17,097 bases of DNA. Source: CALWOS01 sp963595735. GTDB taxonomy: Bacteria > Bacillota > Clostridia > Oscillospirales > Oscillospiraceae. Every line of letters begins with the position of its first letter. The first letter of the stretch is position 1. The notes under the pieces are model-generated. The model was not told where the DNA came from. It saw only the letters and a list, made by a program, of their open reading frames with translations, and made no database searches. The stretch lies in assembly GCA_963595735.1 (NCBI GenBank), contig CAVBJJ010000038.1, positions 1 to 17,097 of the forward strand, in the 5' to 3' direction. Positions 1-6,141 of the stretch are shown here, in pieces. Made by a program: the position numbers and the translations under genes.

Positions 1-732
1 GGTTTTTCCGTTTTCGCTTTTGGGCAGACCGGCATTGGGCTTGAGCAGCACGGGAACGGAGCTGCACTCCAGCAGCTGGCGCACGATGGGCTTCAGCTGC
101 TTGGGGCCAAGGGAACAGTTGACACCGATGGCGTCCGCGTGCATTCCCTCCAGCATGGCGGCCATGGCGGCGGGGGAAGCGCCGGTCATCAGCTTGCCGT
201 CCGCGCCGTAGGCATTGGAAACGAATACGGGCAGCTGGCTATTTTCCTTGGCGGCCAGCAGCGCGGCCTTGGTCTCATAGCTGTCGTTCATGGTCTCGAT
301 CAGGATCAGATCCACGCCGTATTTCACGCCCAGCTTGACCGTTTCGGCAAACAGGGAGACCGCGTCCTCAAAGTCCAGATCGCCATAGGGGCGCAGCAGC
401 TTTCCGGAGGGACCGATGTCCAGGGCGATGAACTTTTCCTGGGGAGCGGGGCTGCTGTCCCGAGCGATGCGGACATTTTCTACCGCCGCCTTTACAATGG
501 CCTCCAGCTCCTCCGGCGAAAATTTCAGCAGATTTGCGCCAAAGGTGTTGGTGCTGACCACATTGCTGCCGGCGTTGTAATACTCCCGATGGATGCGCTG
601 CAGCACCTCCGGGTGCTGTAGGTTCCAGTTTTCCGGATACTCGCCGGGAGCCAGACCCTCCGCTTGGAGCAGGGTACCAAGACCGCCGTCCAGATAGAGG
701 ATGTTTTCTTTCATATATTCAAGAATGCGCAT
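1..732 (-). CDS. metH: Cobalamin-dependent methionine synthase, N-terminal homocysteine S-methyltransferase domain (3' end outside window)
   Basis: This open frame has no stop down to the window edge, so only the first 244 residues are visible. They form the N-terminal part of a homocysteine S-methyltransferase barrel: YLDGGLGTLLQ near residue 13, the STNTFGANLLK segment near 55, and GVNCS near 200, where the Cys is the first zinc ligand of this family. The paired CC ligands would lie beyond the edge. The domain transfers a methyl group from cobalamin to homocysteine to give methionine. ATG at 732 is chosen because AGGAGG lies 10 nt upstream; an inner ATG at 714 is possible. It overlaps the end of the activation-domain gene by 14 bp, which suggests translational coupling. 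I infer a full MetH with folate and B12 domains downstream, but a shorter homocysteine methyltransferase cannot be excluded. Confidence 0.88.
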   Translation of the reverse strand, partial: MRILEYMKENILYLDGGLGTLLQAEGLAPGEYPENWNLQHPEVLQRIHREYYNAGSNVVSTNTFGANLLKFSPEELEAIVKAAVENVRIARDSSPAPQEKFIALDIGPSGKLLRPYGDLDFEDAVSLFAETVKLGVKYGVDLILIETMNDSYETKAALLAAKENSQLPVFVSNAYGADGKLMTGASPAAMAAMLEGMHADAIGVNCSLGPKQLKPIVRQLLECSSVPVLLKPNAGLPKSENGKT

Positions 733-1420
733 GATTTTGCGTCCTCCTGTAAGTGCAGTTTTGCTTGCCGCATTGGCTGCATTTGTTCTGCTGACACAGG
801 GCTTCGTCTCCCGCTGTGGGAGACAGCCCCATCAGGGCGGTAACAGATTTGGATGGGCTCATCAGCAGGCTTGCGTTCAGGGAAAGCCCGATCTTCCGGG
901 AGCAGTCCAGCAGCCGGAACAAATCCTTTTGCAGCGTCAGGGGCAGATCCCCATAGCCGGGGCTGAAGCGCCGTCGGGGGTGCAGTCCCTCCGACAGCAG
1001 CTGGTTTTGCATTTCCTGACAAAATGCGTCGCAGAGCGCTTCGATCCGCTCCGCACCGATGGCCTGAAACAGCAGCGCTTTGGTGGGGGAGAGGCGGCTG
1101 TAGCGGCTGATGAGCCGGTCTGCGCCCAGGCCGATGGTAGCGGCAAACAGCAGCGCCTGCTCGCAGCCCTCCAGCTGCGCGGCAAGGGCGCTGCTTTGGA
1201 TTTGCAGATCCGCCCCCAAGAAAATCCGCTCGCCCTCGACTGCCGTCGACAGACGGCGGTAGCATACCTCATATCGCAGCGCGGGCAGCAGCTGGTCAAG
1301 GCAGTCCTCCAACAGGGGCGCAAGCTCCGGGGTCTCCTCCCGGCAGCCGGCATAGCGCAGGATCTCCGCCCGGTGCAGCGGCGGCGCCGGGCAGGACCAG
1401 GTATAAACTGCCTCGGTCAT
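719..1420 (-). CDS. Free-standing MetH activation (AdoMet-binding) domain protein
   Basis: A protein of 233 aa matching the activation domain that normally forms the C-terminus of cobalamin-dependent methionine synthase, which binds S-adenosylmethionine for reductive remethylation of cob(II)alamin. The diagnostic RRRFSPGYGDLP segment (about 149-160) corresponds to the AdoMet-binding RxxPGY motif of MetH. It is followed by the typical LDCSRKIGLSLNASLLMSPSKSVTALMG stretch (split here as LDCSRKIGLSLN, then ASLLMSPSKSVTALMG), and three cysteines near the C-terminus (C214, C217, C222) as in clostridial stand-alone versions. It starts 5 bp after metF and its end overlaps the metH start, so metF, this gene and metH are one operon. 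The separate gene implies that the neighbouring MetH lacks this domain. The ATG at 1420 has a clear purine-rich site (GGAAAGGAG) in the end of metF. Confidence 0.88.
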   Translation of the reverse strand: MTEAVYTWSCPAPPLHRAEILRYAGCREETPELAPLLEDCLDQLLPALRYEVCYRRLSTAVEGERIFLGADLQIQSSALAAQLEGCEQALLFAATIGLGADRLISRYSRLSPTKALLFQAIGAERIEALCDAFCQEMQNQLLSEGLHPRRRFSPGYGDLPLTLQKDLFRLLDCSRKIGLSLNASLLMSPSKSVTALMGLSPTAGDEALCQQNKCSQCGKQNCTYRRTQNHAHS

Positions 1421-1425
1421 GGGAC

Positions 1426-2310
1426 TCAGATCTCCTTTCCCAGAATGTTGGAGAGATTTTCCTGAATGCGCTGGGCAATGTCCGGTTTGTTCATGGAGTA
1501 GACATGGACATTGACAACGCCATTGGCGTACAGGTCGATGATCTGGTCGGTGGCATAGGCAATGCCGGCCTGCTTCATGGCCTCGGGATCGGAACCGAAT
1601 TTGTCCACCAGAGCCTTGAAGCGCTGGGGCATATGGGAGCCGGAGAGCTTGATGGCGCGCTGAATCTGCTTGGCGTTGGTGATGGGCATGATGCCCGGCA
1701 CCACCGGAACCGTGATGCCGGCTTCCCGGATCTTGTACAGGAAATTGTACAGCAGGTTGTTGTCAAAAAACATCTGCGTGGTCAGGAAGTCGCAGCCGGC
1801 GTCCACTTTTTCTTTCAGATAGCGGATATCCGTTTTCTGGTCGGGGCTTTCCGGATGCACCTCCGGATAGCAGGCGGCGCCGATGCAGAAGTCTCCGTCG
1901 CTTTCCTTCAGTTCCCGCACCAGGTCGATGGCGTTGCGGTAATGCCACAGACTCCGGTCGGTCTGCTCCAGCTTGGGGGTCAGGTCGCCCCGCAGCGCCA
2001 GCACATTTTTGATGCCGGCCTGCTTCCACTCCTGAATCCGTTCCCGCACGGTCTCCCGGGTGGAGGAAACACAGGTCAGGTGCGCCAGGGTGGGGACATT
2101 GTAGTTTTGCATGATGTCCTGGGCAATATCCAGCGTATATTGACTGACGCCGCCGCCGGCGCCATAGGTCACGCTCATGAAGAACGGCTGGAGCTTGGCG
2201 ATCTCCTCAATCGCCAGCTTCACGCTGTCAAAGCTGGTGGTGGTTCTGGGCGGAAAGACCTCAAAGGACAGCGAGCAGCGGTCCTGACAGAGGAGTTGAG
2301 AAAGCTTCAT
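1426..2310 (-). CDS. metF: 5,10-methylenetetrahydrofolate reductase
   Basis: A 294-aa flavoprotein of the MetF family, a normal length for the bacterial enzyme. It reduces 5,10-methylene-THF to 5-methyl-THF, the methyl donor for MetH encoded two genes downstream. Visible family motifs are SLSFEVFPPRT (about 13-23, containing the conserved active-site Glu), VTYGAGGG, HLTCVSSTR, NVLALRGD, CIGAACYPEVHPES and FDNNLLY. The start at 2310 is preceded by GAAAGGGG. A promoter lies at 2353-2381, so metF leads the operon. I looked for an S-box (SAM-I) or cobalamin riboswitch in the short leader and saw neither, so control of the operon is not evident from the sequence. Confidence 0.96.
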   Translation of the reverse strand: MKLSQLLCQDRCSLSFEVFPPRTTTSFDSVKLAIEEIAKLQPFFMSVTYGAGGGVSQYTLDIAQDIMQNYNVPTLAHLTCVSSTRETVRERIQEWKQAGIKNVLALRGDLTPKLEQTDRSLWHYRNAIDLVRELKESDGDFCIGAACYPEVHPESPDQKTDIRYLKEKVDAGCDFLTTQMFFDNNLLYNFLYKIREAGITVPVVPGIMPITNAKQIQRAIKLSGSHMPQRFKALVDKFGSDPEAMKQAGIAYATDQIIDLYANGVVNVHVYSMNKPDIAQRIQENLSNILGKEI

Positions 2311-2352
2311 CGGAAAAAACCCCTTTCGGTTTCTTTGGTCATAATATTCCTT

Positions 2353-2381
2353 ATTTTATCACGGTTTTTGCACCTGCGCAA
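2353..2381 (-). promoter_or_regulatory. Sigma-A-type promoter of the metF operon
   Basis: On the minus strand a TTGCGC -35 box (2376-2381) is separated by 17 bp from a TAAAAT -10 box (2353-2358). An AT-rich tract lies upstream (about 2400-2460). The predicted transcript starts about 35 nt before the metF ATG, which leaves no room for a large riboswitch. Confidence 0.6.
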
Positions 2382-2458
2382 GCTGCGAGTCATTTGGATT
2401 TCTTATCTCGATCTATAAATTTGATTTATTGTATAAATTTTTGTTATAAATCAGACAA

Positions 2459-2501
2459 TTAAAATCCACAGACCCGCCGGATACTTGCGGCAGGCCTGTG
2501 G
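2459..2501 (-). terminator. Intrinsic terminator of rodA
   Basis: An inverted repeat (CCACAG at 2466-2471 and CTGTGG at 2496-2501, with inner CC/GG and CCG/CGG pairs) is followed on the minus strand by ATTTTAATT. It sits 20 bp beyond the rodA stop and separates rodA from the metF promoter. Confidence 0.75.
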
Positions 2502-2520
2502 AAAGTTTTGACTGTTGAGG

Positions 2521-3666
2521 TCAATATAGACTGTAAAAGCGTTGTGGGCTTGGTCGGAAATGGATGCCGGAGACGATGCCCATGGCGGCAAAGGCGGTGA
2601 ACAGGGACGAGCCGCCATAGCTGAAAAAGGGTAGCGTCAGACCGATGACCGGGGCGACGCCGATGCACATACCGATGTTTTCAAAGGTCTGGAAAAACAG
2701 ATAACCGGCCATGCCGAAGCAGATGAGCATGCTCATGGTGTTCCGGCTTTTCAGCCCCACATAGACACAGCGAATGATGATCAGCACCAGCAGGGTAATG
2801 ACGATCAGACAGCCCAGCATTCCCAGCTCCTCGCCGATCACGGCGAAGATAAAGTCCGTGTGCTTTTGGGAGAGGGCGGAGGATTGGGTCTGGGTACCGT
2901 GTCCCAGCCCCATGCCGAAGAACTGGCCGCTGGCCAGAGCGATTTTACTTTGATAGGGCTGCCAGTTGATGCCCAGATGGTTAGGGTCGATGCTGGGCAC
3001 ATAGGGCGCGAGGATACGATCCTTCTGATAGGAACTGAGCAGGTGGTTCCAGGCCAGGGGGATCATGGCCGCCACAGCGGCGGCGCCGGCCAGAAACCAA
3101 CGCAGCTTGACCCCGGCGGCAAAGCAGATCACCAGGAAAATGGCAAGGAAGATCAGCGCGCTGCCCAGGTCCTTTGTGATGACGACAATCAGGCCGAACA
3201 AAATGCCGAAATGCACCACCAGCTGGGCGATGGACAGGGGCGCGGAGAGGTTCCGGTAATTTTTCAGATAGCTGGCGTGCTTGGCAAGCAGCACGATATA
3301 AATGACCTTGATGACCTCCGTTGGCTGGATGCCGATGCCGAAGAAACGCAGCCAGGCCTTGTTGCCGCTTTCGTCCATACCCACGCCGAACACGGCCAAA
3401 ATCAGCAGAAGCAGGATTTCAAAGCCGAACAGCAGCTTCCACTGGTCGGCGATAATATCCACATCGATCACCGTGAGCACAACAAAAAGGATGATGCCGA
3501 TGACCAGAGAGCCGCTTTGCACCAGTACGAAACGGTTGGATTCGTAAGTGAGGGTGGCGGAGTGAATGACCACGATGCCGAGAATGGCGCAGGCCAGACA
3601 CAGGAAAAACAGAACCATGTCCGCGCGCTTGAAGAACTCCCGGCCATAGGCGATATATTTTCTCAT
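2521..3666 (-). CDS. rodA: RodA/FtsW-family (SEDS) peptidoglycan polymerase, RodA-like
   Basis: A 381-aa multi-pass membrane protein of the SEDS family, the glycosyltransferases that polymerise lipid II into glycan strands with a partner class B PBP. Visible motifs are GIQPTEVIKV (about 112-121), KDLGSALIFLAIF (about 165-177), and the long extracellular-loop signature QSKIALASGQFFGMGLGHGT (239-258) leading to QKHTDFIFAVIGEELG, in which D271 is the likely conserved catalytic Asp. FFSYGGSS follows near the C-terminus. The QSKIA and HGTQTQ pattern fits RodA better than FtsW or SpoVE. ATG at 3666 is chosen over an upstream ATG at 3735 because AAAGGAGG lies 6 nt before it and the promoter at 3719-3747 would not transcribe the earlier start. 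The gene has its own promoter and terminator. No mreBCD or PBP gene is adjacent. Confidence 0.92.
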   Translation of the reverse strand: MRKYIAYGREFFKRADMVLFFLCLACAILGIVVIHSATLTYESNRFVLVQSGSLVIGIILFVVLTVIDVDIIADQWKLLFGFEILLLLILAVFGVGMDESGNKAWLRFFGIGIQPTEVIKVIYIVLLAKHASYLKNYRNLSAPLSIAQLVVHFGILFGLIVVITKDLGSALIFLAIFLVICFAAGVKLRWFLAGAAAVAAMIPLAWNHLLSSYQKDRILAPYVPSIDPNHLGINWQPYQSKIALASGQFFGMGLGHGTQTQSSALSQKHTDFIFAVIGEELGMLGCLIVITLLVLIIIRCVYVGLKSRNTMSMLICFGMAGYLFFQTFENIGMCIGVAPVIGLTLPFFSYGGSSLFTAFAAMGIVSGIHFRPSPQRFYSLY

Positions 3667-3718
3667 GGTGCACCTCCTTTGCGGAAAGATAAAGAGAACA
3701 AAATAATTTAACTTTACA

Positions 3719-3747
3719 ATTGTATCATAGTCCAATCAGTTCCGCAA
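3719..3747 (-). promoter_or_regulatory. Sigma-A-type promoter of rodA
   Basis: A TTGCGG -35 box (3742-3747), 17-bp spacer and TACAAT -10 box (3719-3724) lie on the minus strand, about 50 nt upstream of the rodA ATG and its AAAGGAGG site. Confidence 0.7.
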
Positions 3748-4106
3748 CGAATTTACGGAGAAAGCGGAAAAATTACTATTTGTAAAATGTGTTTCCGAGA
3801 GAGGGAAATTTATCTGCGTGTACCAAAATGATTCCCGCTTGTCAAGAGGAAATTCCTTTGCGCTTTTGCCAAAAATGAAAAAGGCCTTCGTGAAAAAGTG
3901 GAAAATTCAGGGAAAAACCGGGGATATTCATCGGAATTTTCATACCCAACTGGGGAGATTCCAAAAAGTTATACACAGTTTCAACAGAGTTTTCCACATA
4001 AAATGTATTGTAATTTCAAGGCCTGCCGACGGAAATCGACAGATTTCCACAAAAGGCGACAGGAAGGGGATTGTGCAGATTTCCGAAAAATTTCCTGTGA
4101 ATATAT
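3748..4106. other. AT-rich non-coding gap between radC and rodA with DnaA-box-like 9-mers
   Basis: About 360 bp without a convincing gene; the short frames inside it lack ribosome-binding sites and recognisable motifs. It holds TTATACACA (3969-3977, an exact match to TTATNCACA), TTTTCCACA (3990-3998, one mismatch), ATTTCCACA (4043-4051, two mismatches), and two overlapping one-mismatch boxes in the palindrome that begins at 4094. A perfect small hairpin, GGAAATC-gaca-GATTTCC, lies at 4031-4048, and CAGATTTCC recurs at 4076-4084. Its function is unknown to me; DnaA binding is an inference from the 9-mers. Confidence 0.45.
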
Positions 4107-4113
4107 TCACAGG
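4084..4113 (-). terminator. Possible radC terminator built on a 20-bp perfect palindrome
   Basis: CCTGTGAATATATTCACAGG (4094-4113) is a perfect palindrome that contains the radC stop codon (4107-4109). On the minus strand it is followed by AAATTTTTCGG, so it could act as a weak intrinsic terminator. The stem is AT-rich in the middle and the T-run is interrupted. A protein-binding role (DnaA or another dimeric regulator) is an alternative. Confidence 0.4.
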
Positions 4114-4814
4114 GGCGTGGAAATATGCAGCGTATCCTCTTGCGGTTCCCCCTCTGACTGGGACAGGGAGACAAAATCCCCGTTGCCCAGCACCAGATGA
4201 TCCAGCAGCCGGATGCCGACAGCCTCCAGAACGCTTTTGAGCTGCTTTGTGGTGATCAGGTCGGCACCGCTGGGCAGGGCAATCCCGCTGGGGTGATTGT
4301 GCGCCAGGATCACGCCGGAGGCCTTTCGGGACAGGGCGGCCTCCGCCACCTGACGAATGCTGAAATTGGCGCAGTCCGAGCTTCCATGGGCCAGACGCAG
4401 GCAGCAGATGACCTGCTGGCTGCTGTCCAGACACAACAGATAGATCAATTCCTCCCGGGCATAGCGGAAATAGGGTGCAAGATACACGCTGGCCTGGGTG
4501 GAGTTACGGATCTTTTCGCCCCGGCGATTGCGGCTGATCGCATAGCGCCGCTCCACCTGGGGAACAAGATGCAGCAGCAGGGCAGTGCTTTCGCCAATGC
4601 CCTTGACCTGGCAAAGCTCCTCCACAGAGGCCTCCAGCACCCGGTCGATGCTGCCGAAGTGCGCCAACAGCTGGTGCGCCAGCGGGTTGACATCGGCGCG
4701 GGGAATGGCATAAAACAGCAGAAGCTCCAGTACCTCGTGGTCGGCAAAGCCATCCAGCCCCTGCTCCAGAAAGCGCTGTTTGAGTCTGGCGCGGTGGCCG
4801 TTGTGGATGTTCAT
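4107..4814 (-). CDS. radC: RadC family JAB/JAMM-domain protein
   Basis: A 235-aa protein with the usual RadC layout: an N-terminal helix-hairpin-helix region (VEELCQVKGIGESTALLL, about 64-81) and a C-terminal JAMM metalloprotease-like domain with H172, H174, S182 and D185 in AHNHPSGIALPSGADL. Family members were once linked to DNA repair, but that role is not established; the fold suggests a zinc-dependent isopeptidase or hydrolase. The start at 4814 gives a standard N-terminus (NIHNGHRARLKQRFLEQGLDG). The gene has its own promoter (4853-4881) and lies just downstream of a terminator, so it is probably monocistronic. The common maf/mre neighbours are absent here. Confidence 0.94.
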   Translation of the reverse strand: MNIHNGHRARLKQRFLEQGLDGFADHEVLELLLFYAIPRADVNPLAHQLLAHFGSIDRVLEASVEELCQVKGIGESTALLLHLVPQVERRYAISRNRRGEKIRNSTQASVYLAPYFRYAREELIYLLCLDSSQQVICCLRLAHGSSDCANFSIRQVAEAALSRKASGVILAHNHPSGIALPSGADLITTKQLKSVLEAVGIRLLDHLVLGNGDFVSLSQSEGEPQEDTLHISTPL

Positions 4815-4852
4815 GCGGGAATTCCCCTTTCCGGAAGTAAATGCATAGGCTC

Positions 4853-4881
4853 ATTGTAGCACAAAAGGGGAGTGCGAACAA
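4853..4881 (-). promoter_or_regulatory. Sigma-A-type promoter of radC
   Basis: A TTGTTC -35 box (4876-4881), 17-bp spacer and TACAAT -10 box (4853-4858) lie on the minus strand about 40 nt upstream of the radC ATG. The -10 is strong and the -35 is weak. Confidence 0.6.
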
Positions 4882-4902
4882 TATCCAAGCGGGGAAGAAG
4901 TG

Positions 4903-4942
4903 AAAAAACGGCATGACCCAGACAGAGTCATACCGTTTTTTT
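4903..4942 (-). terminator. Intrinsic terminator of the zinc-ribbon gene (bidirectional form)
   Basis: A stem of CGG/CCG and ATGAC/GTCAT pairs (4909-4917 with 4927-4935) is flanked by A6 on one side and T7 on the other, so it can terminate transcription from either strand. It lies 9 bp after the zinc-ribbon gene stop and insulates it from the radC promoter. Confidence 0.85.
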
Positions 4943-4951
4943 CAGGAAAAC

Positions 4952-5218
4952 TTATTTGCGGAAGCAATCGCTGCAATACACAGGACGGTCTTCACGGGGC
5001 TGGAACGGAACCTTGCAAGCTGCGCCGCAGGCAGAGCAGACGGCGTCATACATGGGACGCTCGCCACCCTCGCGGTTGTGCTTGCGGGCGTCACGGCAGG
5101 GCTTGCAGCGCTGGGGCTCGTTTTCAAAGCCCTTTTCTGCGTAGAATTCCTGCTCTCTGGCGGAGAAGATGAACTCTTTTCCACACTCTTTGCACACGAT
5201 TGTTTTGTCTTCGTACAT
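4952..5218 (-). CDS. Small zinc-ribbon protein, CxxC-x17-CxxC type
   Basis: An 88-aa soluble protein made of two Cys4 zinc ribbons. The first is VCKECGKEFIFSAREQEFY, with a second CxxC (CKPC) about 25 residues later, as in the probable zinc-ribbon family common in Clostridia. The second is CSAC, then exactly 17 residues, then CSDC at the C-terminus, matching the CxxC-x17-CxxC domain. The spaced cysteines support a zinc-binding fold, but no substrate or partner is known to me. It has a strong promoter (5265-5293), an AGAGGT ribosome-binding site and its own terminator, so it is an independently expressed gene. Confidence 0.85.
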   Translation of the reverse strand: MYEDKTIVCKECGKEFIFSAREQEFYAEKGFENEPQRCKPCRDARKHNREGGERPMYDAVCSACGAACKVPFQPREDRPVYCSDCFRK

Positions 5219-5264
5219 GGGATACCTCTTTTTTCAAGTAGTTCGCCACAGGCGATTACCTCAA

Positions 5265-5293
5265 ACTATACCTGTAAAATCAGGAAAAGTCAA
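5265..5293 (-). promoter_or_regulatory. Strong sigma-A-type promoter of the zinc-ribbon gene
   Basis: A TTGACT -35 box (5288-5293), 17-bp spacer and TATAGT -10 box (5265-5270) on the minus strand. The leader contains a small hairpin, TCGCC-tgt-GGCGA, near 5242-5254. Confidence 0.75.
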
Positions 5294-5317
5294 GACTAAC
5301 TGGGAAAAAAGGAAAAA

Positions 5318-6043
5318 CTATTTTCCACTTTCCTCTTTTTCTGTCAAAACCGGCAGTTCCGCCGCCCAATTTCGCACATCCTCCAGCGTGCCGACCCAGA
5401 AATCATCCAACGGCGTCTGGTCGTGGTTGATGAGACAATCGGTCACCAGCATGACGGGAATACCGGCGTCTCGGGCGCCGCCGTCCTCCCGGACATGGTT
5501 GCCGATGTGGACGCATTCCTCCGGCCGCTTGCCGATGCGGCGGCAGACCTCCCGGAAATACTCCGGGTCGGGTTTGGCCCGGTCGATGTCCTCATAGGTC
5601 GTTACCAAAGCAAAGCGATCCGGATCCAGACCGATCCACTTCAGCCGGTTGCGGGTGGCGTCCCTGGGGAAGATGGGGTTGGTGGCGATGGCCACGGTAT
5701 AGCCCTTTTCCAGCAGCAGATCCGTGATCTCCCGCGCCAGCGGCGTAGGCTGGCAGGCGGCGAGGCAGTCGCGGAAGTCGGTGTTGTAATACTGCAAAAA
5801 GCGGGATTCCCGGCTGTAGAACTCCAATCCCAGCGCGGCAAAGCTTTCGGCAAAAACGCTGCGGTTGCTCTTGCCGCCGGGATTGTTTTCCATGGCCTTT
5901 AAGCCGCCCATGATCCCCTTTTGCAGCAGCTCGGCGGGGATCTCCGGAAAGGCCTTGCTCAGGGTGTGCAGATAAATTTTGACAAAGCTGAGGGTGTCCA
6001 TAGGCAGCAGTGTGCCATCCAGATCGAACAGAACAGTATTCAT
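5318..6043 (-). CDS. HAD-superfamily hydrolase (probable phosphatase)
   Basis: A 241-aa haloacid dehalogenase-like protein. Motif I is LFDLDGT with the nucleophile D7 and general acid D9. Motif II is IATNP (T121). Motif III Lys is K157 in AKPDPEYF. Motif IV is HIGNHVREDGGA (about 179-190). The large cap between motifs I and II (about 15-110) places it among the type 1-cap phosphatases. In motif IV the more usual GND is GNH, so one expected acidic residue is replaced by His while D187 is kept; metal binding may be altered. The substrate cannot be told from the sequence. The start at 6043 has an AGAAAGGAA site. It follows the radical SAM gene after a terminator; I found no clear promoter of its own. 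Confidence 0.9.
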   Translation of the reverse strand: MNTVLFDLDGTLLPMDTLSFVKIYLHTLSKAFPEIPAELLQKGIMGGLKAMENNPGGKSNRSVFAESFAALGLEFYSRESRFLQYYNTDFRDCLAACQPTPLAREITDLLLEKGYTVAIATNPIFPRDATRNRLKWIGLDPDRFALVTTYEDIDRAKPDPEYFREVCRRIGKRPEECVHIGNHVREDGGARDAGIPVMLVTDCLINHDQTPLDDFWVGTLEDVRNWAAELPVLTEKEESGK

Positions 6044-6086
6044 AGCCGGTTCCTTTCTTTTGTGTAGTTTGAAAAATCAGAAATCA

Positions 6087-6118
6087 GAAAAAGGACGGAT
6101 GCCAAAAGGCACCCGTCC
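6087..6118 (-). terminator. Intrinsic terminator of the radical SAM gene
   Basis: The stem GGACGG-TGCC/GGCA-CCGTCC (6093-6118, with one mismatch and a four-base loop) is followed on the minus strand by TTTTT. It begins about 24 bp after the radical SAM stop. A T6 run also occurs at 6125-6130 on the plus side, after a short spacer. Confidence 0.85.
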
Positions 6119-6141
6119 GAGCGTTTTTTACGCAAAAATTC

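Noticed and set aside
2311..2458. SAM-I or cobalamin riboswitch before metF
   Set aside because: The leader from the predicted promoter is only about 35 nt, and no conserved S-box or B12-box sequence is present in either direction.
3748..4113. Chromosomal replication origin
   Set aside because: DnaA-like boxes are present, but there is no dnaA, dnaN, rpmH or gyrase gene nearby, and genes on both sides run the same way. Only a weaker DnaA-binding proposal is kept.
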